DNA from: DATCJY01 sp036562565
GTDB lineage: Bacteria > Bacteroidota > Bacteroidia > Flavobacteriales_D > Sanyastnellaceae
Assembly: GCA_036562565.1 (NCBI GenBank)
Contig: DATCJY010000087.1
Coordinates: 1 to 64,000, forward strand
DNA: 64,000 bases
Direction of reading: 5' to 3'
Shown here: piece by piece, positions 33,725-42,420 of the stretch
How positions within the stretch are numbered: the stretch's first letter is position 1
How the letters are laid out: every line of letters begins with the position of its first letter
The notes under the pieces: model-generated
What the model was told of the DNA's origin: nothing
Databases searched by the model: none
The model's input: the letters and a program-made list of their open reading frames with translations, nothing else
Made by a program: the position numbers and the translations under genes

Positions 33725-36715
33725 TTAATCCAAAATGACCGTTGTAGATGTTCCTTTACCCGGTTGTGATTGAATCTCGTACTTCGCCCCCATTTCTTCG
33801 GCTCGGGTCTTCATATTGCGCAATCCGTTGCCTCGGTGGCGAACTTCATTTACATCGAACCCGATTCCATTGTCTTCAATGGTCATGCGCAGACGTTCTT
33901 TTTTATGTTCACCAATGTGCACCGTTATCTTGGTGCAGTTTGCATATTTAATGCTGTTATAAAGCGACTCTTTGAAAATCAGGAAGAGGTTCTTTCGTTC
34001 GGTCATCGAGAGCTTCAATGATGACAGTGAATCATCGCTGCGGAATGTGAGCTGAATATTGTTGGCCGCACACACATCGGTACTGTAATTTTTCATGCGC
34101 AACAGCACCTGATCAAACGAATCGTTCATAGGATTCACCGCCCAGACGATATCGTGCATGTTTTCAATCATCTCGCGTGAGGTAGAGCCTATTTTGTCTA
34201 GGACAATGGACGTGCTTTTGTGATCTTGGTTTTCGAGGGTGCGCTTGGCCGTTTCGCTGAAGAAGGAAATACTTCCTAACGCGCTTCCGATATCATCATG
34301 AAGGTCGCGCGCAATTTTGTTGCGAACCAACTCCAGTTTGGCTTGTTGATGTTTTCGGTAACGGATGGTGCTGTAAACGATACTGATGAGCACCAGTCCT
34401 ATCAAACCTATGAACCACCATGTTTCATAGAAAGCTGGATGGACAAGGATTTTGAGTCTGGCCGGTTCCTGGTCCTCAAAACCTTCTGCCGAAACCGCCT
34501 TTACCAAAAACTCATATTCTCCCGGTGGAAGTGCACTGTAAGTCACCGTGTTGAGGTGATTGTTGTCACGCCACTCTTTGTCCAGCCCTTTCAGCATGAA
34601 GTAGAAATTGGATGAACCAGCATTGCTGAAGCACAATGAAGAAAACTGAATGGTGATAAAGTTTTGATTGTAGGGCAAATTGATTTGTGATTGATGGATT
34701 AAATCATCACGCGATTGATCCATGATTTTAATATGCGTGATTTTGGTGCGAGGGGTCTCGGTACTTTTCACCATATCCATGGGGTTGAAGCGCAGAAAAA
34801 AACCATTGCCACTGGCATAGATGCTACCATCGCGGTCTTTGTAGAGACGACTTTGTAATCCTTCCTTCGGTATCCCTTCGTTTTCATCATAGATATTCCA
34901 CTTTGAAAGATGGGGGTCGTAGCACAATAGATTACCTGATGCAATCATCCAAATGCGCCCTGAATTGTCTTTTACCATAGAGCGGATGGATTGATATGGT
35001 GCGTGGAGGTATTGAAAGGGGGCTTCTTCGTTTGCCGGGTCGAAACGATAAAGGCCTCCTCCCAATGTTCCCACCAACAGCTCGCCAGTGTTGGTTTCTA
35101 CCATAGAAGTAATTTGTTTGCTACGAAGGCCTTTAGTGTACAGTTTGTTCTTCCAAATGCGGAAGATTTCCTTGCGCTCTATGGGGTAGCGAAGTTGATT
35201 GGTATCACATAGCATCAAACCGGTGAGCGAGCCCATGAGCCATAGTCTCCCCTTCGAATCTTCAAACATTCCGTTGAGCAAATTGTCCCCCCCTTGAACG
35301 GTTGTGACCTGATTCATGGTCCAGTCCAGCGTGGGCTCAACATTCATCACGCCATAGCCATACACGTTGACAAAGAACATGGACTTGTAGTGTTCCAAAA
35401 AAGTAAAGCGCGAAGAGTTTATCTGATTGATATTGAGCTTTTGGGGATTGTAATTTTTGAGCGGATAAGTCAGCTGGTTGTCAGCCGGGGAATATGTCAT
35501 GAGCGCCTGTTTGGTTCCCAGCCAGATGTCCTTTTCGCTCTTGTTTGCTATGGAATAAATCTGAAGCTGATTATTGAGGCAATCCAGCTTGTCGTTTCGC
35601 AGGCGATAGAACCCTCCAAGTCCACCGATATACAGGTCTTCTCCGTGACGCAGAAAGCTCGTAATAGGCACAGCATCATCTACATAAGTAATGTCAAATC
35701 GTGATGAAGTACGGTCATATACATGGAGACCATTGTTGGTGCCAATCCAAGTGCGGTAATAATTGTCCGTCAGGAGGCAATAGATTTTATTGCCGTATAG
35801 CTTGCCCGATTCTTTGGACGATATGGGAATGCGTTCTGCCAATCCGCTGATGGTGTTGTATTGCCATAATTCTCCTTGCTTGGTCGCAATCCATAAGTGA
35901 TGATGGAGTTGTTCGGTAATACAAACAATCTCATCTGTCTGAGCCATTGCAGCTGTAGTGGAACGCAACTCTATGCCGGTCACATTGCGAAAGTCAGCGG
36001 TTGTTTTGTACAATCTGTGATTCCAGGCTCCAAGCCAAAACTGCTTCATGCTGTCCATGAAGACGGTATTTAGAAACTCGACCGAATTGGATGCTTGGGG
36101 CTTCAATTGACGAATGCAATTGAGGTCTTTATCGAAAACACGCGAACTGTAGCGCGCTTCAGCTGTGATAATATGCCCCTCCACAGCAATCAATTTATAA
36201 CACGGACCTTCGATGGAATCTTGCAATTGCACAAAATGTTGTCGGTCGCTGCTGTAATAGATTCCCTTGTCTGTCCCCACCATCATCCCGGCATTCGGAA
36301 AAAGAGCCAGCGTGTAGGTCAACAATTGTTCATTGCCATTTCTACTGATCAGTTGAGGTCGGAAAATCTCATTGGTAATAGGGTTGAATCTACAAATTCC
36401 ACCGTCTTGTGTGGCCACCCAAAGCCACCCTTGTTCATCTTCAATGATTTCATTGAGCACATTGCCCACCCTGTGCGTTCCTACGGTAATGCGATTGTAG
36501 TTGATGAACTCTTCTCCATCAAAACGAGAAAGCCCTTCCTCAGTCCCTATCCACAAAAAACCGTTGGAATCAAAACACAGCGAGCGGATGCTGTTATCGG
36601 CCAAGCCATTGGCAGTGGAATAACGCTTGAGGATGATATCCGGTGCCTGGGCAAAAAGGTGATGAACACCCAGAAACCAATACACTAGGAAGATGATGAG
36701 GCGATGTCCATTCAT
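33725..36715 (-). CDS. Two-component-propeller sensor histidine kinase
   Basis: A 996-residue membrane kinase. The signal peptide is MNGHRLIIFLVYWFLGVHHLFA. Next come many regulator-propeller repeats forming a periplasmic double beta-propeller to about residue 680 (GFLWIGTEEGLSRFDG, GWLWVATQDGGICRF, RTWIGTNNGLHVYDR). A Y_Y_Y domain (FYFMLKGLDKEWRD) and one membrane helix (about 760-780, WWFIGLIGLVLISIVYS) follow. The cytoplasmic part has a HisKA_3 box RDLHDDIGSAL with the phospho-His near residue 800 and a HATPase with IFKESLYNSIKYA, DNGIGFD and GNGLRNM. It lacks receiver and DNA-binding domains, unlike hybrid kinases of this type, so a separate regulator is needed. ATG 36715 is chosen by the signal peptide; the frame runs 13 codons further. 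Confidence 0.92.
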   Translation of the reverse strand: MNGHRLIIFLVYWFLGVHHLFAQAPDIILKRYSTANGLADNSIRSLCFDSNGFLWIGTEEGLSRFDGEEFINYNRITVGTHRVGNVLNEIIEDEQGWLWVATQDGGICRFNPITNEIFRPQLISRNGNEQLLTYTLALFPNAGMMVGTDKGIYYSSDRQHFVQLQDSIEGPCYKLIAVEGHIITAEARYSSRVFDKDLNCIRQLKPQASNSVEFLNTVFMDSMKQFWLGAWNHRLYKTTADFRNVTGIELRSTTAAMAQTDEIVCITEQLHHHLWIATKQGELWQYNTISGLAERIPISSKESGKLYGNKIYCLLTDNYYRTWIGTNNGLHVYDRTSSRFDITYVDDAVPITSFLRHGEDLYIGGLGGFYRLRNDKLDCLNNQLQIYSIANKSEKDIWLGTKQALMTYSPADNQLTYPLKNYNPQKLNINQINSSRFTFLEHYKSMFFVNVYGYGVMNVEPTLDWTMNQVTTVQGGDNLLNGMFEDSKGRLWLMGSLTGLMLCDTNQLRYPIERKEIFRIWKNKLYTKGLRSKQITSMVETNTGELLVGTLGGGLYRFDPANEEAPFQYLHAPYQSIRSMVKDNSGRIWMIASGNLLCYDPHLSKWNIYDENEGIPKEGLQSRLYKDRDGSIYASGNGFFLRFNPMDMVKSTETPRTKITHIKIMDQSRDDLIHQSQINLPYNQNFITIQFSSLCFSNAGSSNFYFMLKGLDKEWRDNNHLNTVTYSALPPGEYEFLVKAVSAEGFEDQEPARLKILVHPAFYETWWFIGLIGLVLISIVYSTIRYRKHQQAKLELVRNKIARDLHDDIGSALGSISFFSETAKRTLENQDHKSTSIVLDKIGSTSREMIENMHDIVWAVNPMNDSFDQVLLRMKNYSTDVCAANNIQLTFRSDDSLSSLKLSMTERKNLFLIFKESLYNSIKYANCTKITVHIGEHKKERLRMTIEDNGIGFDVNEVRHRGNGLRNMKTRAEEMGAKYEIQSQPGKGTSTTVILD

Positions 36716-36793
36716 ATAAAAACTTCGTGTGCAATATCCGATGGAACCACACAAAGTTCAAACATCAATTGGAAGGAAAGCAAAAAAGAAAGA

Positions 36794-37348
36794 TTAGTCT
36801 TCTCGTAATCTATAATGAATGGCGAACAGCGCTCCGTAGTAATAAGCCCTAATGTTGAAATTGCCGACAAGGGTAAAACCCATTCCCCATTGTTTGTTGA
36901 ACATTACCCCGAAGTCAATCTGGGCCGGAATTCCGGGAGAAACCGCGGCCACATATCTGTCCTGATAAGCGCCACTGTCCGCATACATGCGCAGATTAAG
37001 GGCAAGGCCGATACTGCCTGTGGCATACCATCGTTTGCCGCCCCAGCCATCACCCAGCAGATAACCCAGTTCTACCAATCTGTCTTTGCGAAAAGTAAAT
37101 GGATCATCAGGTGCTTCAATGAGTTCTTGTGTATAGCCCAAGCGTATCTGATTGAGGAAATAATCACCTCGGGTGGACCATGTTCCCAAGGTTTGCCACG
37201 AAAAATTGGTTGCCGTGTTGGCTCCTACTCCCAATGTGAGCCATCGTTCATCCTTCAGTGGATTGTCCTCATACTGAGCAGTGGCCAAAGCACTCTGTCC
37301 CCAAAGGATGATGCAACACGATATAATTCTGAGGCCACGTCTAATCAT
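36794..37348 (-). CDS. Exported protein, possible outer-membrane beta-barrel, unknown
   Basis: A 184-residue protein with a signal peptide (MIRRGLRIISCCIILWGQSALATA-Q). The mature part alternates polar and aromatic residues, in segments such as WLTLGVGANTATNFSWQTLG, YFLNQIRLGYTQEL, RWYATGSIGLALNLRMY and QIDFGVMFNKQWGMGFTLVG. This suggests eight or so beta strands of a small outer-membrane barrel. No family was recognised. It follows the propeller kinase's upstream side on the same strand (78 bp gap), and may be transcribed with it. It is divergent from rpsP. Confidence 0.7.
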   Translation of the reverse strand: MIRRGLRIISCCIILWGQSALATAQYEDNPLKDERWLTLGVGANTATNFSWQTLGTWSTRGDYFLNQIRLGYTQELIEAPDDPFTFRKDRLVELGYLLGDGWGGKRWYATGSIGLALNLRMYADSGAYQDRYVAAVSPGIPAQIDFGVMFNKQWGMGFTLVGNFNIRAYYYGALFAIHYRLRED

Positions 37349-37483
37349 AGGGTTTCAAATATTGTCATGATTGCCCCGGTTACCTTTGTCCGCTCGTCAA
37401 AAGTTTTCAAAAGGTCGGTTTCAATAGTTCAGCACCTAACCGACTTAAATGACGATTATTTCTTATTGCGACAGAATTTTTCA

Positions 37484-37513
37484 TTGATTTTGGTAAAAGT
37501 CGTAGTACATTCG
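37484..37513 (+). promoter_or_regulatory. Probable rpsP promoter
   Basis: TTG (37484-37486) is followed by 19 nt and then TACATTCG (37506-37513), one base off TAnnTTTG, 65 nt before the rpsP ATG. Confidence 0.4.
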
Positions 37514-37578
37514 CGCCCCAATTAATTAAAAATCAAAATTGTTAACCGGGTTTCGTACCCAACAAACAACAAAAACAA

Positions 37579-38127
37579 ATGGCAGTAAAACTTAGACTTC
37601 AACGTCACGGTAAGAAAGGAAAACCTTTTTACCACATCGTAGCAGCTGACTCTCGTTCACCACGTGATGGTAAATTCATCGAGCGCATCGGTAGCTACAA
37701 CCCCAACACCAACCCTGCTACTATCCAAATGGATAATGAGAAGGCAATCAAATGGTTGAAAAATGGGGCTCAACCAACCAACACTGTGAAAGCAATGCTT
37801 AGCTACACCGGAGTGCTTTATCGCATCCACTTGAACAAAGGTGTTGCTAAAGGTGCTCTCACCCAAGAAGAAGCCGACAAGCGTTACGAAGCTTGGTTAG
37901 CTGAAAAAGCTCAAAAGATTCAAAGCAAAAAAGACCGTTTGGCTAAAGAAGCAAACGAGAAATTGTCTGCAGCTTTGAAACAAGAGAAAGAAGTAAACGA
38001 AAATCGTTTGAAAGCACTTGCTGCCGCTGCAGAAGCTGCTGCTAACGCTGCCAAAGAAGCCGAAGCAACTGAAGCTCCTGCTGAAGAAGCACCAGCTGCT
38101 GAAGGTGGTGAAACTGCTGAAGCATAA
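37579..38127 (+). CDS. rpsP: 30S ribosomal protein S16 with long C-terminal extension
   Basis: Residues 1-85 are the standard S16 fold: VKLRLQRHGKKGKPFYHIVAADSR (read in parts), GKFIERIGSYNP, KAIKWLKNGAQPT. The remaining 95 residues are an extra helical, charged stretch (EEADKRYEAWLAEKAQK) ending in a tail made almost only of Ala, Glu and Pro. S16 of most bacteria is 80-90 residues, and long tails of this type are known in Bacteroidota. It heads the rpsP-rimM group, and a hairpin with a T run follows, so rimM may be expressed by partial readthrough. Confidence 0.96.
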   Translation: MAVKLRLQRHGKKGKPFYHIVAADSRSPRDGKFIERIGSYNPNTNPATIQMDNEKAIKWLKNGAQPTNTVKAMLSYTGVLYRIHLNKGVAKGALTQEEADKRYEAWLAEKAQKIQSKKDRLAKEANEKLSAALKQEKEVNENRLKALAAAAEAAANAAKEAEATEAPAEEAPAAEGGETAEA

Positions 38128-38149
38128 TCGCTTTCTTATTAAATTATTT

Positions 38150-38180
38150 AAAAGCCACTCTCTCCAAAGGGTGGCTTTTT
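38150..38180 (+). terminator. Intrinsic terminator/attenuator between rpsP and rimM
   Basis: AAAAGCCAC (38150-38158) pairs with GTGGCTTTT (38171-38179) around a 12-nt loop, ending in T5. It lies 17 nt before the rimM ATG, so rimM depends on readthrough or an unseen promoter. Confidence 0.85.
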
Positions 38181-38196
38181 ACATTGTTCCCAATTT

Positions 38197-38733
38197 ATGA
38201 TACCGGAAAAGAAAGATTTACACGTGCTGGGTTACTTCAGCAAATTGCATGGTTACAAAGGAGAACTCACTGCTTCTCTCAATACAGATAACAACCGCGA
38301 TTACGAAGGGCTGGAGAACATTTTTGTAGAAGTAGCTGGCAGACTTGTGCCCTATTTCATCGAGTCCATTGAATACAAGACCAATTCAACGATGAAGGTC
38401 AAACTTGAGGGCATCGACTCCGAAGCGCTAGCCAAGCCACTTGTAAAATGCAGTATTTACATTCATCTGGAGGACATCAGCGAAGCCGATATCGAAAGCC
38501 TTGCTCTGCACGCGTTGGGCGGGTTCAAGGTAATTGATGCCGAAAAAGGTGAAATCGGTGTTGTTGCTCGCATTGAGGAGTCACCGGTCAATCCACTCAT
38601 GGTAATTGCTTCTCAAGGGAAAGAAATCTTGTTGCCTTTGAACCGTGATTTCTTTGAAGAAATCAACCAAGATGAGGAAACCGTTTATATCAATGCCCCC
38701 GGAGGACTCATTGATTTTTATCTGGAACAATAA
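38197..38733 (+). CDS. rimM: 16S rRNA processing protein RimM
   Basis: RimM (178 residues) helps mature the 30S head and binds S19. The N-terminal domain starts with LGYFSKLHGYKGEL, the family signature. The PRC-barrel (about 100-178) includes LGGFKVIDAEKGEIGVV and the closing LLPLNRDFFEEI. It follows rpsP, as in many bacteria, and both act in 30S assembly. TrmD, a frequent neighbour in this cluster, is absent; mscS follows instead after 43 bp. Confidence 0.93.
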   Translation: MIPEKKDLHVLGYFSKLHGYKGELTASLNTDNNRDYEGLENIFVEVAGRLVPYFIESIEYKTNSTMKVKLEGIDSEALAKPLVKCSIYIHLEDISEADIESLALHALGGFKVIDAEKGEIGVVARIEESPVNPLMVIASQGKEILLPLNRDFFEEINQDEETVYINAPGGLIDFYLEQ

Positions 38734-38776
38734 TCTTCACAGTCATAGCAAGAAACTCAACAACTGAAAAATAGGT

Positions 38777-39604
38777 ATGGATACTAACGTGCAAAGTTTT
38801 CTTCAAACTTTTATTTCCCATATTAAAACACTTGCTGCCCAATACGTTCCCAAACTTGCTGCGGCCATAGCCGTTTTGATTATCGGTTTGTGGTTGGCCA
38901 ACCGCATCAAGGCGATGATTGGTCGCTCCATGAAGAGACGCGAGCTGGACCCAAGCTTGCAGAGCTTTATTCCGAGTCTTGTTACCGCCATACTCAAAGT
39001 TTTGGTATTTGTGACCGTAGCAGGCATGGTGGGCATTCAGACCACTTCCTTCATTGCTGTTCTGGGTGCTGCCGGTTTGGCCGTAGGTATGGCTTTGCAA
39101 GGTTCACTTTCCAACTTCGCAGGTGGTGTATTGATTCTCATCTTCAAACCTTTTCGCGTGGGAGATACCATCACTGCGCAAGGTGAAAGTGGTACAGTGA
39201 AGGAGATTCAGATTTTTCATACCATTATCTTAAGTGGTGATAACCGTACCATTATTATTCCCAATGGCGCATTGTCCAACGGTATCATTGAAAACAAGAC
39301 GCGTCAAGGAAGTGAGCGCTTTGATCTAACCATTACACTGGATGGTGGTACTAATCTGGAGAAAGCAGAACAACTGATCAAAGAAGCGTTGAATGAGGTG
39401 AATGGCATCTTGAAAACGCCTGCTCCGGGTGTGAGCGTGGTCGCTTTCCACAACGATGATGTCGAATTTCTTGTTCAGCCTTTTGTAGAAAGCGGTAAGG
39501 TGGGCCCAAACCGCACGGCTTTGATTCGCACTATCAAACAGAAGTTTGAACAAAACAATATTTCCTTCGCTAGAACCAATGTGTTCGTGAAGAATGTGAA
39601 CTAA
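38777..39604 (+). CDS. mscS: MscS-family mechanosensitive ion channel
   Basis: A 275-residue small-conductance channel that releases solutes on osmotic downshift. Three membrane helices are at about 25-45, 68-90 and 95-130. The pore helix is GAAGLAVGMALQGSLSNFAGGVLI, here cited as two parts (GAAGLAVGMALQ and GSLSNFAGG), with the Gly/Ala packing pattern of MscS. The beta domain FKPFRVGDTITAQGESGTVKEI and IIIPNGALSNGIIENK follow. Length is close to E. coli MscS (286). It lies 43 bp after rimM, and a very long hairpin terminates it. Confidence 0.95.
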   Translation: MDTNVQSFLQTFISHIKTLAAQYVPKLAAAIAVLIIGLWLANRIKAMIGRSMKRRELDPSLQSFIPSLVTAILKVLVFVTVAGMVGIQTTSFIAVLGAAGLAVGMALQGSLSNFAGGVLILIFKPFRVGDTITAQGESGTVKEIQIFHTIILSGDNRTIIIPNGALSNGIIENKTRQGSERFDLTITLDGGTNLEKAEQLIKEALNEVNGILKTPAPGVSVVAFHNDDVEFLVQPFVESGKVGPNRTALIRTIKQKFEQNNISFARTNVFVKNVN

Positions 39605-39628
39605 GCTTTCTTTTCACTCGCTCTTAGT

Positions 39629-39700
39629 GAAACGGCTGAAACAGCGCGATATCGGTACTCTGTGATTCAACGATGTCGCCTTTCAGCCGTTTCTTTTTTT
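39629..39700 (+). terminator. Long two-tier hairpin terminator after mscS
   Basis: Outer stem: GAAACGGCTGAAA (39629-39641) with TTTCAGCCGTTTC (39681-39693), 13 bp perfect. Inner stem: GCGATATCG (39646-39654) with CGATGTCGC (39671-39679), 9 bp with one G-U pair. It ends in T7. This is larger than an ordinary terminator. Confidence 0.8.
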
Positions 39701-39739
39701 ATCGGTAGAAACCGCTGCCCATCCATATAAATCGTTGAA

Positions 39740-39859
39740 TTGCATTCACTGAGGGTCTATCATGAACAATTGATAGACAGGGCTAACCTTGCCAACTTTG
39801 AGCTGACCCAAACGCGATGATTTACAAGAAAATAAAACGGCAAAGCTCACCGAATGCAA
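39740..39859. repeat. Nested inverted repeats in the mscS-transketolase gap
   Basis: TTGCATTCACTGAG (39740-39753) pairs with CTCACCGAATGCAA (39846-39859) with two mismatches. Inside, GTCTATCA (39755-39762) pairs perfectly with TGATAGAC (39771-39778). There is no T run. It could be a structured RNA or a remnant of a small repeat element. Confidence 0.35.
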
Positions 39860-39943
39860 GACCTATTCTATTGAGTTCGTCATTAAATGGAACACATCGC
39901 ACTACGGGGAAAAATCCCGGCATAGAGTTTATAGCAGCGAATC

Positions 39944-40903
39944 TTACTTGGATTTCTTCGCAATAACAGCTTTTGCAGCCGCTACAATGTTCGTTGCCTC
40001 AAGACCGTATTTCTTCATCAATTGGTCAGGAGTTCCACTTTCACCGAAAGAATCGTTGACACCGATGAACTCAATTGGGGTTGGATGGTGTTTAGCAAGC
40101 GTTTGAGCAATCACACTGCCCATTCCGCCCATGATTTGGTGTTCTTCAGCCGTTACAACTGCTCCGGTTTTTTGAGCCGATTTAACCACTGCTTCTACAT
40201 CCAAAGGTTTGATGGTGTGAATATTTATCAAGTCCACGGAGATTCCTTCTGCTTCGAGGGCTTTGGCTGCTTCTACCGCTTTCCACACCAAGTGGCCGGT
40301 AGCGAAGATGGTAACGTCACTACCTTGGTGGATGTGCCATGCTTTACCGATTTCGAATTTTTGATCAGCAGCAGTGAAGGTTGGCACTTTTGGTCGGCCG
40401 AAGCGCAAGTAAACCGGACCAACGTGATACGCAATCGCAATGGTTGCCGCTTTGGTCTGGTTGAAGTCACAAGGATTGATAACCGTCATACCCGGAAGCA
40501 TGTTCATCAATCCGATATCTTCCAAAATTTGGTGTGTCGCACCGTCTTCACCCAGTGTCAAACCTGCGTGTGATGCGCAAATTTTCACGTTTTTACCGCT
40601 ATAGGCAATGCTTTGACGAATTTGGTCATAAACACGGCCGGTAGAGAAATTCGCAAACGTTCCGGTAAAAGGAATATAGCCGCCAATGGTAAGGCCGGCT
40701 GCTACGCCCATCATATTCGCTTCTGCAATTCCCACTTGGTAGAAACGCTCCGGAAAATCCTTTTTAAAGGCATCCATTTTCAGTGAGCCAATCAGGTCAG
40801 CACACAAGGCCACTACACGTGGATTGGTTTTTCCCAATTCATGCAGACCTTCACCAAAACCACTGCGGGTATCGTTGGAACCAAGAATTTCGAAATCGAG
40901 CAT
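39944..40903 (-). CDS. Transketolase, C-terminal subunit (split type)
   Basis: The 319-residue product covers only the pyrimidine-binding and C-terminal domains of transketolase. It has RSGFGEGLHELGK, the catalytic Glu region FYQVGIAEANMMGVAAGL, HAGLTLGEDGATHQ, and a C-terminal domain ending in GVNDSFGESGTPDQLMKKYG. Bacteroidota and some other bacteria encode transketolase as two proteins; the N-terminal TPP-binding half is usually adjacent, but it is not in this window. ATG 40903 is chosen because MLDFEILGSNDTRSG starts the domain; the frame runs 28 codons further without family sequence. It acts in the pentose phosphate pathway together with the missing partner. Confidence 0.9.
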   Translation of the reverse strand: MLDFEILGSNDTRSGFGEGLHELGKTNPRVVALCADLIGSLKMDAFKKDFPERFYQVGIAEANMMGVAAGLTIGGYIPFTGTFANFSTGRVYDQIRQSIAYSGKNVKICASHAGLTLGEDGATHQILEDIGLMNMLPGMTVINPCDFNQTKAATIAIAYHVGPVYLRFGRPKVPTFTAADQKFEIGKAWHIHQGSDVTIFATGHLVWKAVEAAKALEAEGISVDLINIHTIKPLDVEAVVKSAQKTGAVVTAEEHQIMGGMGSVIAQTLAKHHPTPIEFIGVNDSFGESGTPDQLMKKYGLEATNIVAAAKAVIAKKSK

Positions 40904-41017
40904 ACGCGAATATTTTGAGTTGTGAGATTGACTTATTTGATGGCGCGAAACTAAATCCAAATCACAGAATAAGCACGCATTGCGCAAACGAACTTATCCA
41001 TGAAAAATGAACGGAAA

Positions 41018-41045
41018 TAAAAAATGGCGGAACAATCTCCGCCAT
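41018..41045 (-). terminator. Intrinsic terminator after dnaN
   Basis: On the minus strand ATGGCGGA (41038-41045) pairs with TCCGCCAT (41024-41031) around a 6-nt loop, followed by T6. Confidence 0.9.
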
Positions 41046-41077
41046 TCATTTCAATATCTGTGTTCACTGAATAGATT

Positions 41078-42199
41078 CTATCCGTTGAGCATTACCGGCA
41101 TAACGAGCATCAAGATATCTTCAGCTTCGTTTTCCTTTTCTACTTCTGTAATGATACCGGCACGGTTTGGTGCACTCATTTCGATGTTCACATTCTCTGA
41201 GTCGAGGTTAGAGAGCATCTCATTGAGGAAACGAGAGTTGAAACCTATTTCCATATCATCACCGGTATAGCTGCAAGTAAGGCGCTCTTGTGCCTCGTTA
41301 GCGAAGTCCAAGTCTTCCGCTGAAATGTTCAACTCGCTTCCCCCCATTTTCAAACGAACCTGATGAGTGGTTTTGTTAGCGAAGATGGCCACACGCTTGA
41401 TGGAGCTTTGAAGATCCAAACGGTCAATGGTCAACTTGAATGGGTTTTCTTTTGGTATAACTGCTTCGTAGTTCGGGTATTTACCTTCAATCAAGCGGCA
41501 AAGCAAAGTCACGTTGTCAAAAGTGAAGAGCGCATTGTTCTCGGTGTATTCCACTTTCACATCAGTAGAAACAGAGTTGAGAATACCCTTGAGTAGGTTC
41601 AAAGGTTTGCGAGGGACGATGAAGGAAGCAGCGTTGCCGCCTTTCACATCGTTGCGGGTATAACGAACGAGTTTATGTGCATCTGTTGCAACAAAGCGGA
41701 CATTGTCCTCGTGGATTTCGAAAAGAACACCGCTCATCACCGGACGCATATCATCGTTACCAGCAGCAAACAACGTTTTGATGATAGCCTTGCCCAATAC
41801 CTCACTGGCAATGGTGAGTGATTTGGCACCTTCCAAGCCAGGAGCTTTCGGGAAATCTTCGCCATTTTGACCGGTGAGTTTGTACTTACCGTAATCGCTG
41901 GCGATTTCAATACCCAATGTCTTTCTATCAATGGTGAAAGTCAGTGGTTGCTCAGGCAAGGTTTTCAAAATATCCAACACCAAACGAGCAGGAATAGCAA
42001 TGACACCTTCCTCTTTGGCTTCGATAGCCATGCGGGTACTCATGGAAGTCTCCAAGTCACTTGCAGAAATGGTCAATTCCTTGTCTTTGATTTCAAACAA
42101 GAAATTGTCCAAAATTGGAAGCGTGTTGCTGCTGTTGAGAACACCTCCGAGCAATTGCAATTGCTTGAGAAGTGCGGTACTGGTAACTATGAATTTCAT
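41078..42199 (-). CDS. dnaN: DNA polymerase III beta sliding clamp
   Basis: DnaN (373 residues) is the ring-shaped processivity clamp of the replicase. It starts MKFIVTSTALLKQLQLL and contains NTLPILDNFLFEI, LTISASDLETSMS, VMSGVLFEI, FVATDAHKLVRY, and closes with the usual VMPVMLNG. Length is normal. It has its own promoter box 24 nt upstream and a terminator. It is not next to dnaA or recF, as is common in this phylum, so it does not mark the origin. Confidence 0.97.
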   Translation of the reverse strand: MKFIVTSTALLKQLQLLGGVLNSSNTLPILDNFLFEIKDKELTISASDLETSMSTRMAIEAKEEGVIAIPARLVLDILKTLPEQPLTFTIDRKTLGIEIASDYGKYKLTGQNGEDFPKAPGLEGAKSLTIASEVLGKAIIKTLFAAGNDDMRPVMSGVLFEIHEDNVRFVATDAHKLVRYTRNDVKGGNAASFIVPRKPLNLLKGILNSVSTDVKVEYTENNALFTFDNVTLLCRLIEGKYPNYEAVIPKENPFKLTIDRLDLQSSIKRVAIFANKTTHQVRLKMGGSELNISAEDLDFANEAQERLTCSYTGDDMEIGFNSRFLNEMLSNLDSENVNIEMSAPNRAGIITEVEKENEAEDILMLVMPVMLNG

Positions 42200-42223
42200 C
42201 GTTGTTATACTTTAGAAAGCGGG

Positions 42224-42231
42224 CAAATATA
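42224..42231 (-). promoter_or_regulatory. -7 promoter element TATATTTG for dnaN
   Basis: Exact TAnnTTTG match on the minus strand, 24 nt before the dnaN ATG. Confidence 0.5.
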
Positions 42232-42420
42232 ACGGTCAAGATTGGAACACGTTTTTTTCAAAAATTTCAGGTTATTAACAAACCGTTGGTAGCTTAGACT
42301 GCCAAGGGATTCGGGTGTCATCTCTGGTTCCTGTAATTGTGGTCTGTTCCGGATGCATCAGCACCTCGGTAAAGCCGGTACATTTCACCAAGCTTCGTTG
42401 TAAAACGGGTATATCTGTTG

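Larger units (their letters stand above)
39605..39943. other. Structured intergenic region after mscS
   Basis: These 339 bp hold no gene. They contain a long hairpin with T run (39629-39700) and a nested set of inverted repeats (39740-39859) described separately. No open frame looks coding. Confidence 0.6.

Noticed and set aside
36095..36688. Plus-strand open frame (197 codons) opposite the propeller kinase
   Set aside because: Antisense to regulator-propeller repeats; no family signal.
36815..37525. Plus-strand open frame (236 codons) opposite the exported protein gene
   Set aside because: The minus-strand frame has a clear signal peptide and strand pattern; this one has none and runs through the rpsP upstream region and its promoter.
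42232..42420. Possible short genes between the phosphatase and dnaN
   Set aside because: Only frames of 21 and 47 codons with poor starts and no hydrophobic or other pattern; nothing to support a gene.
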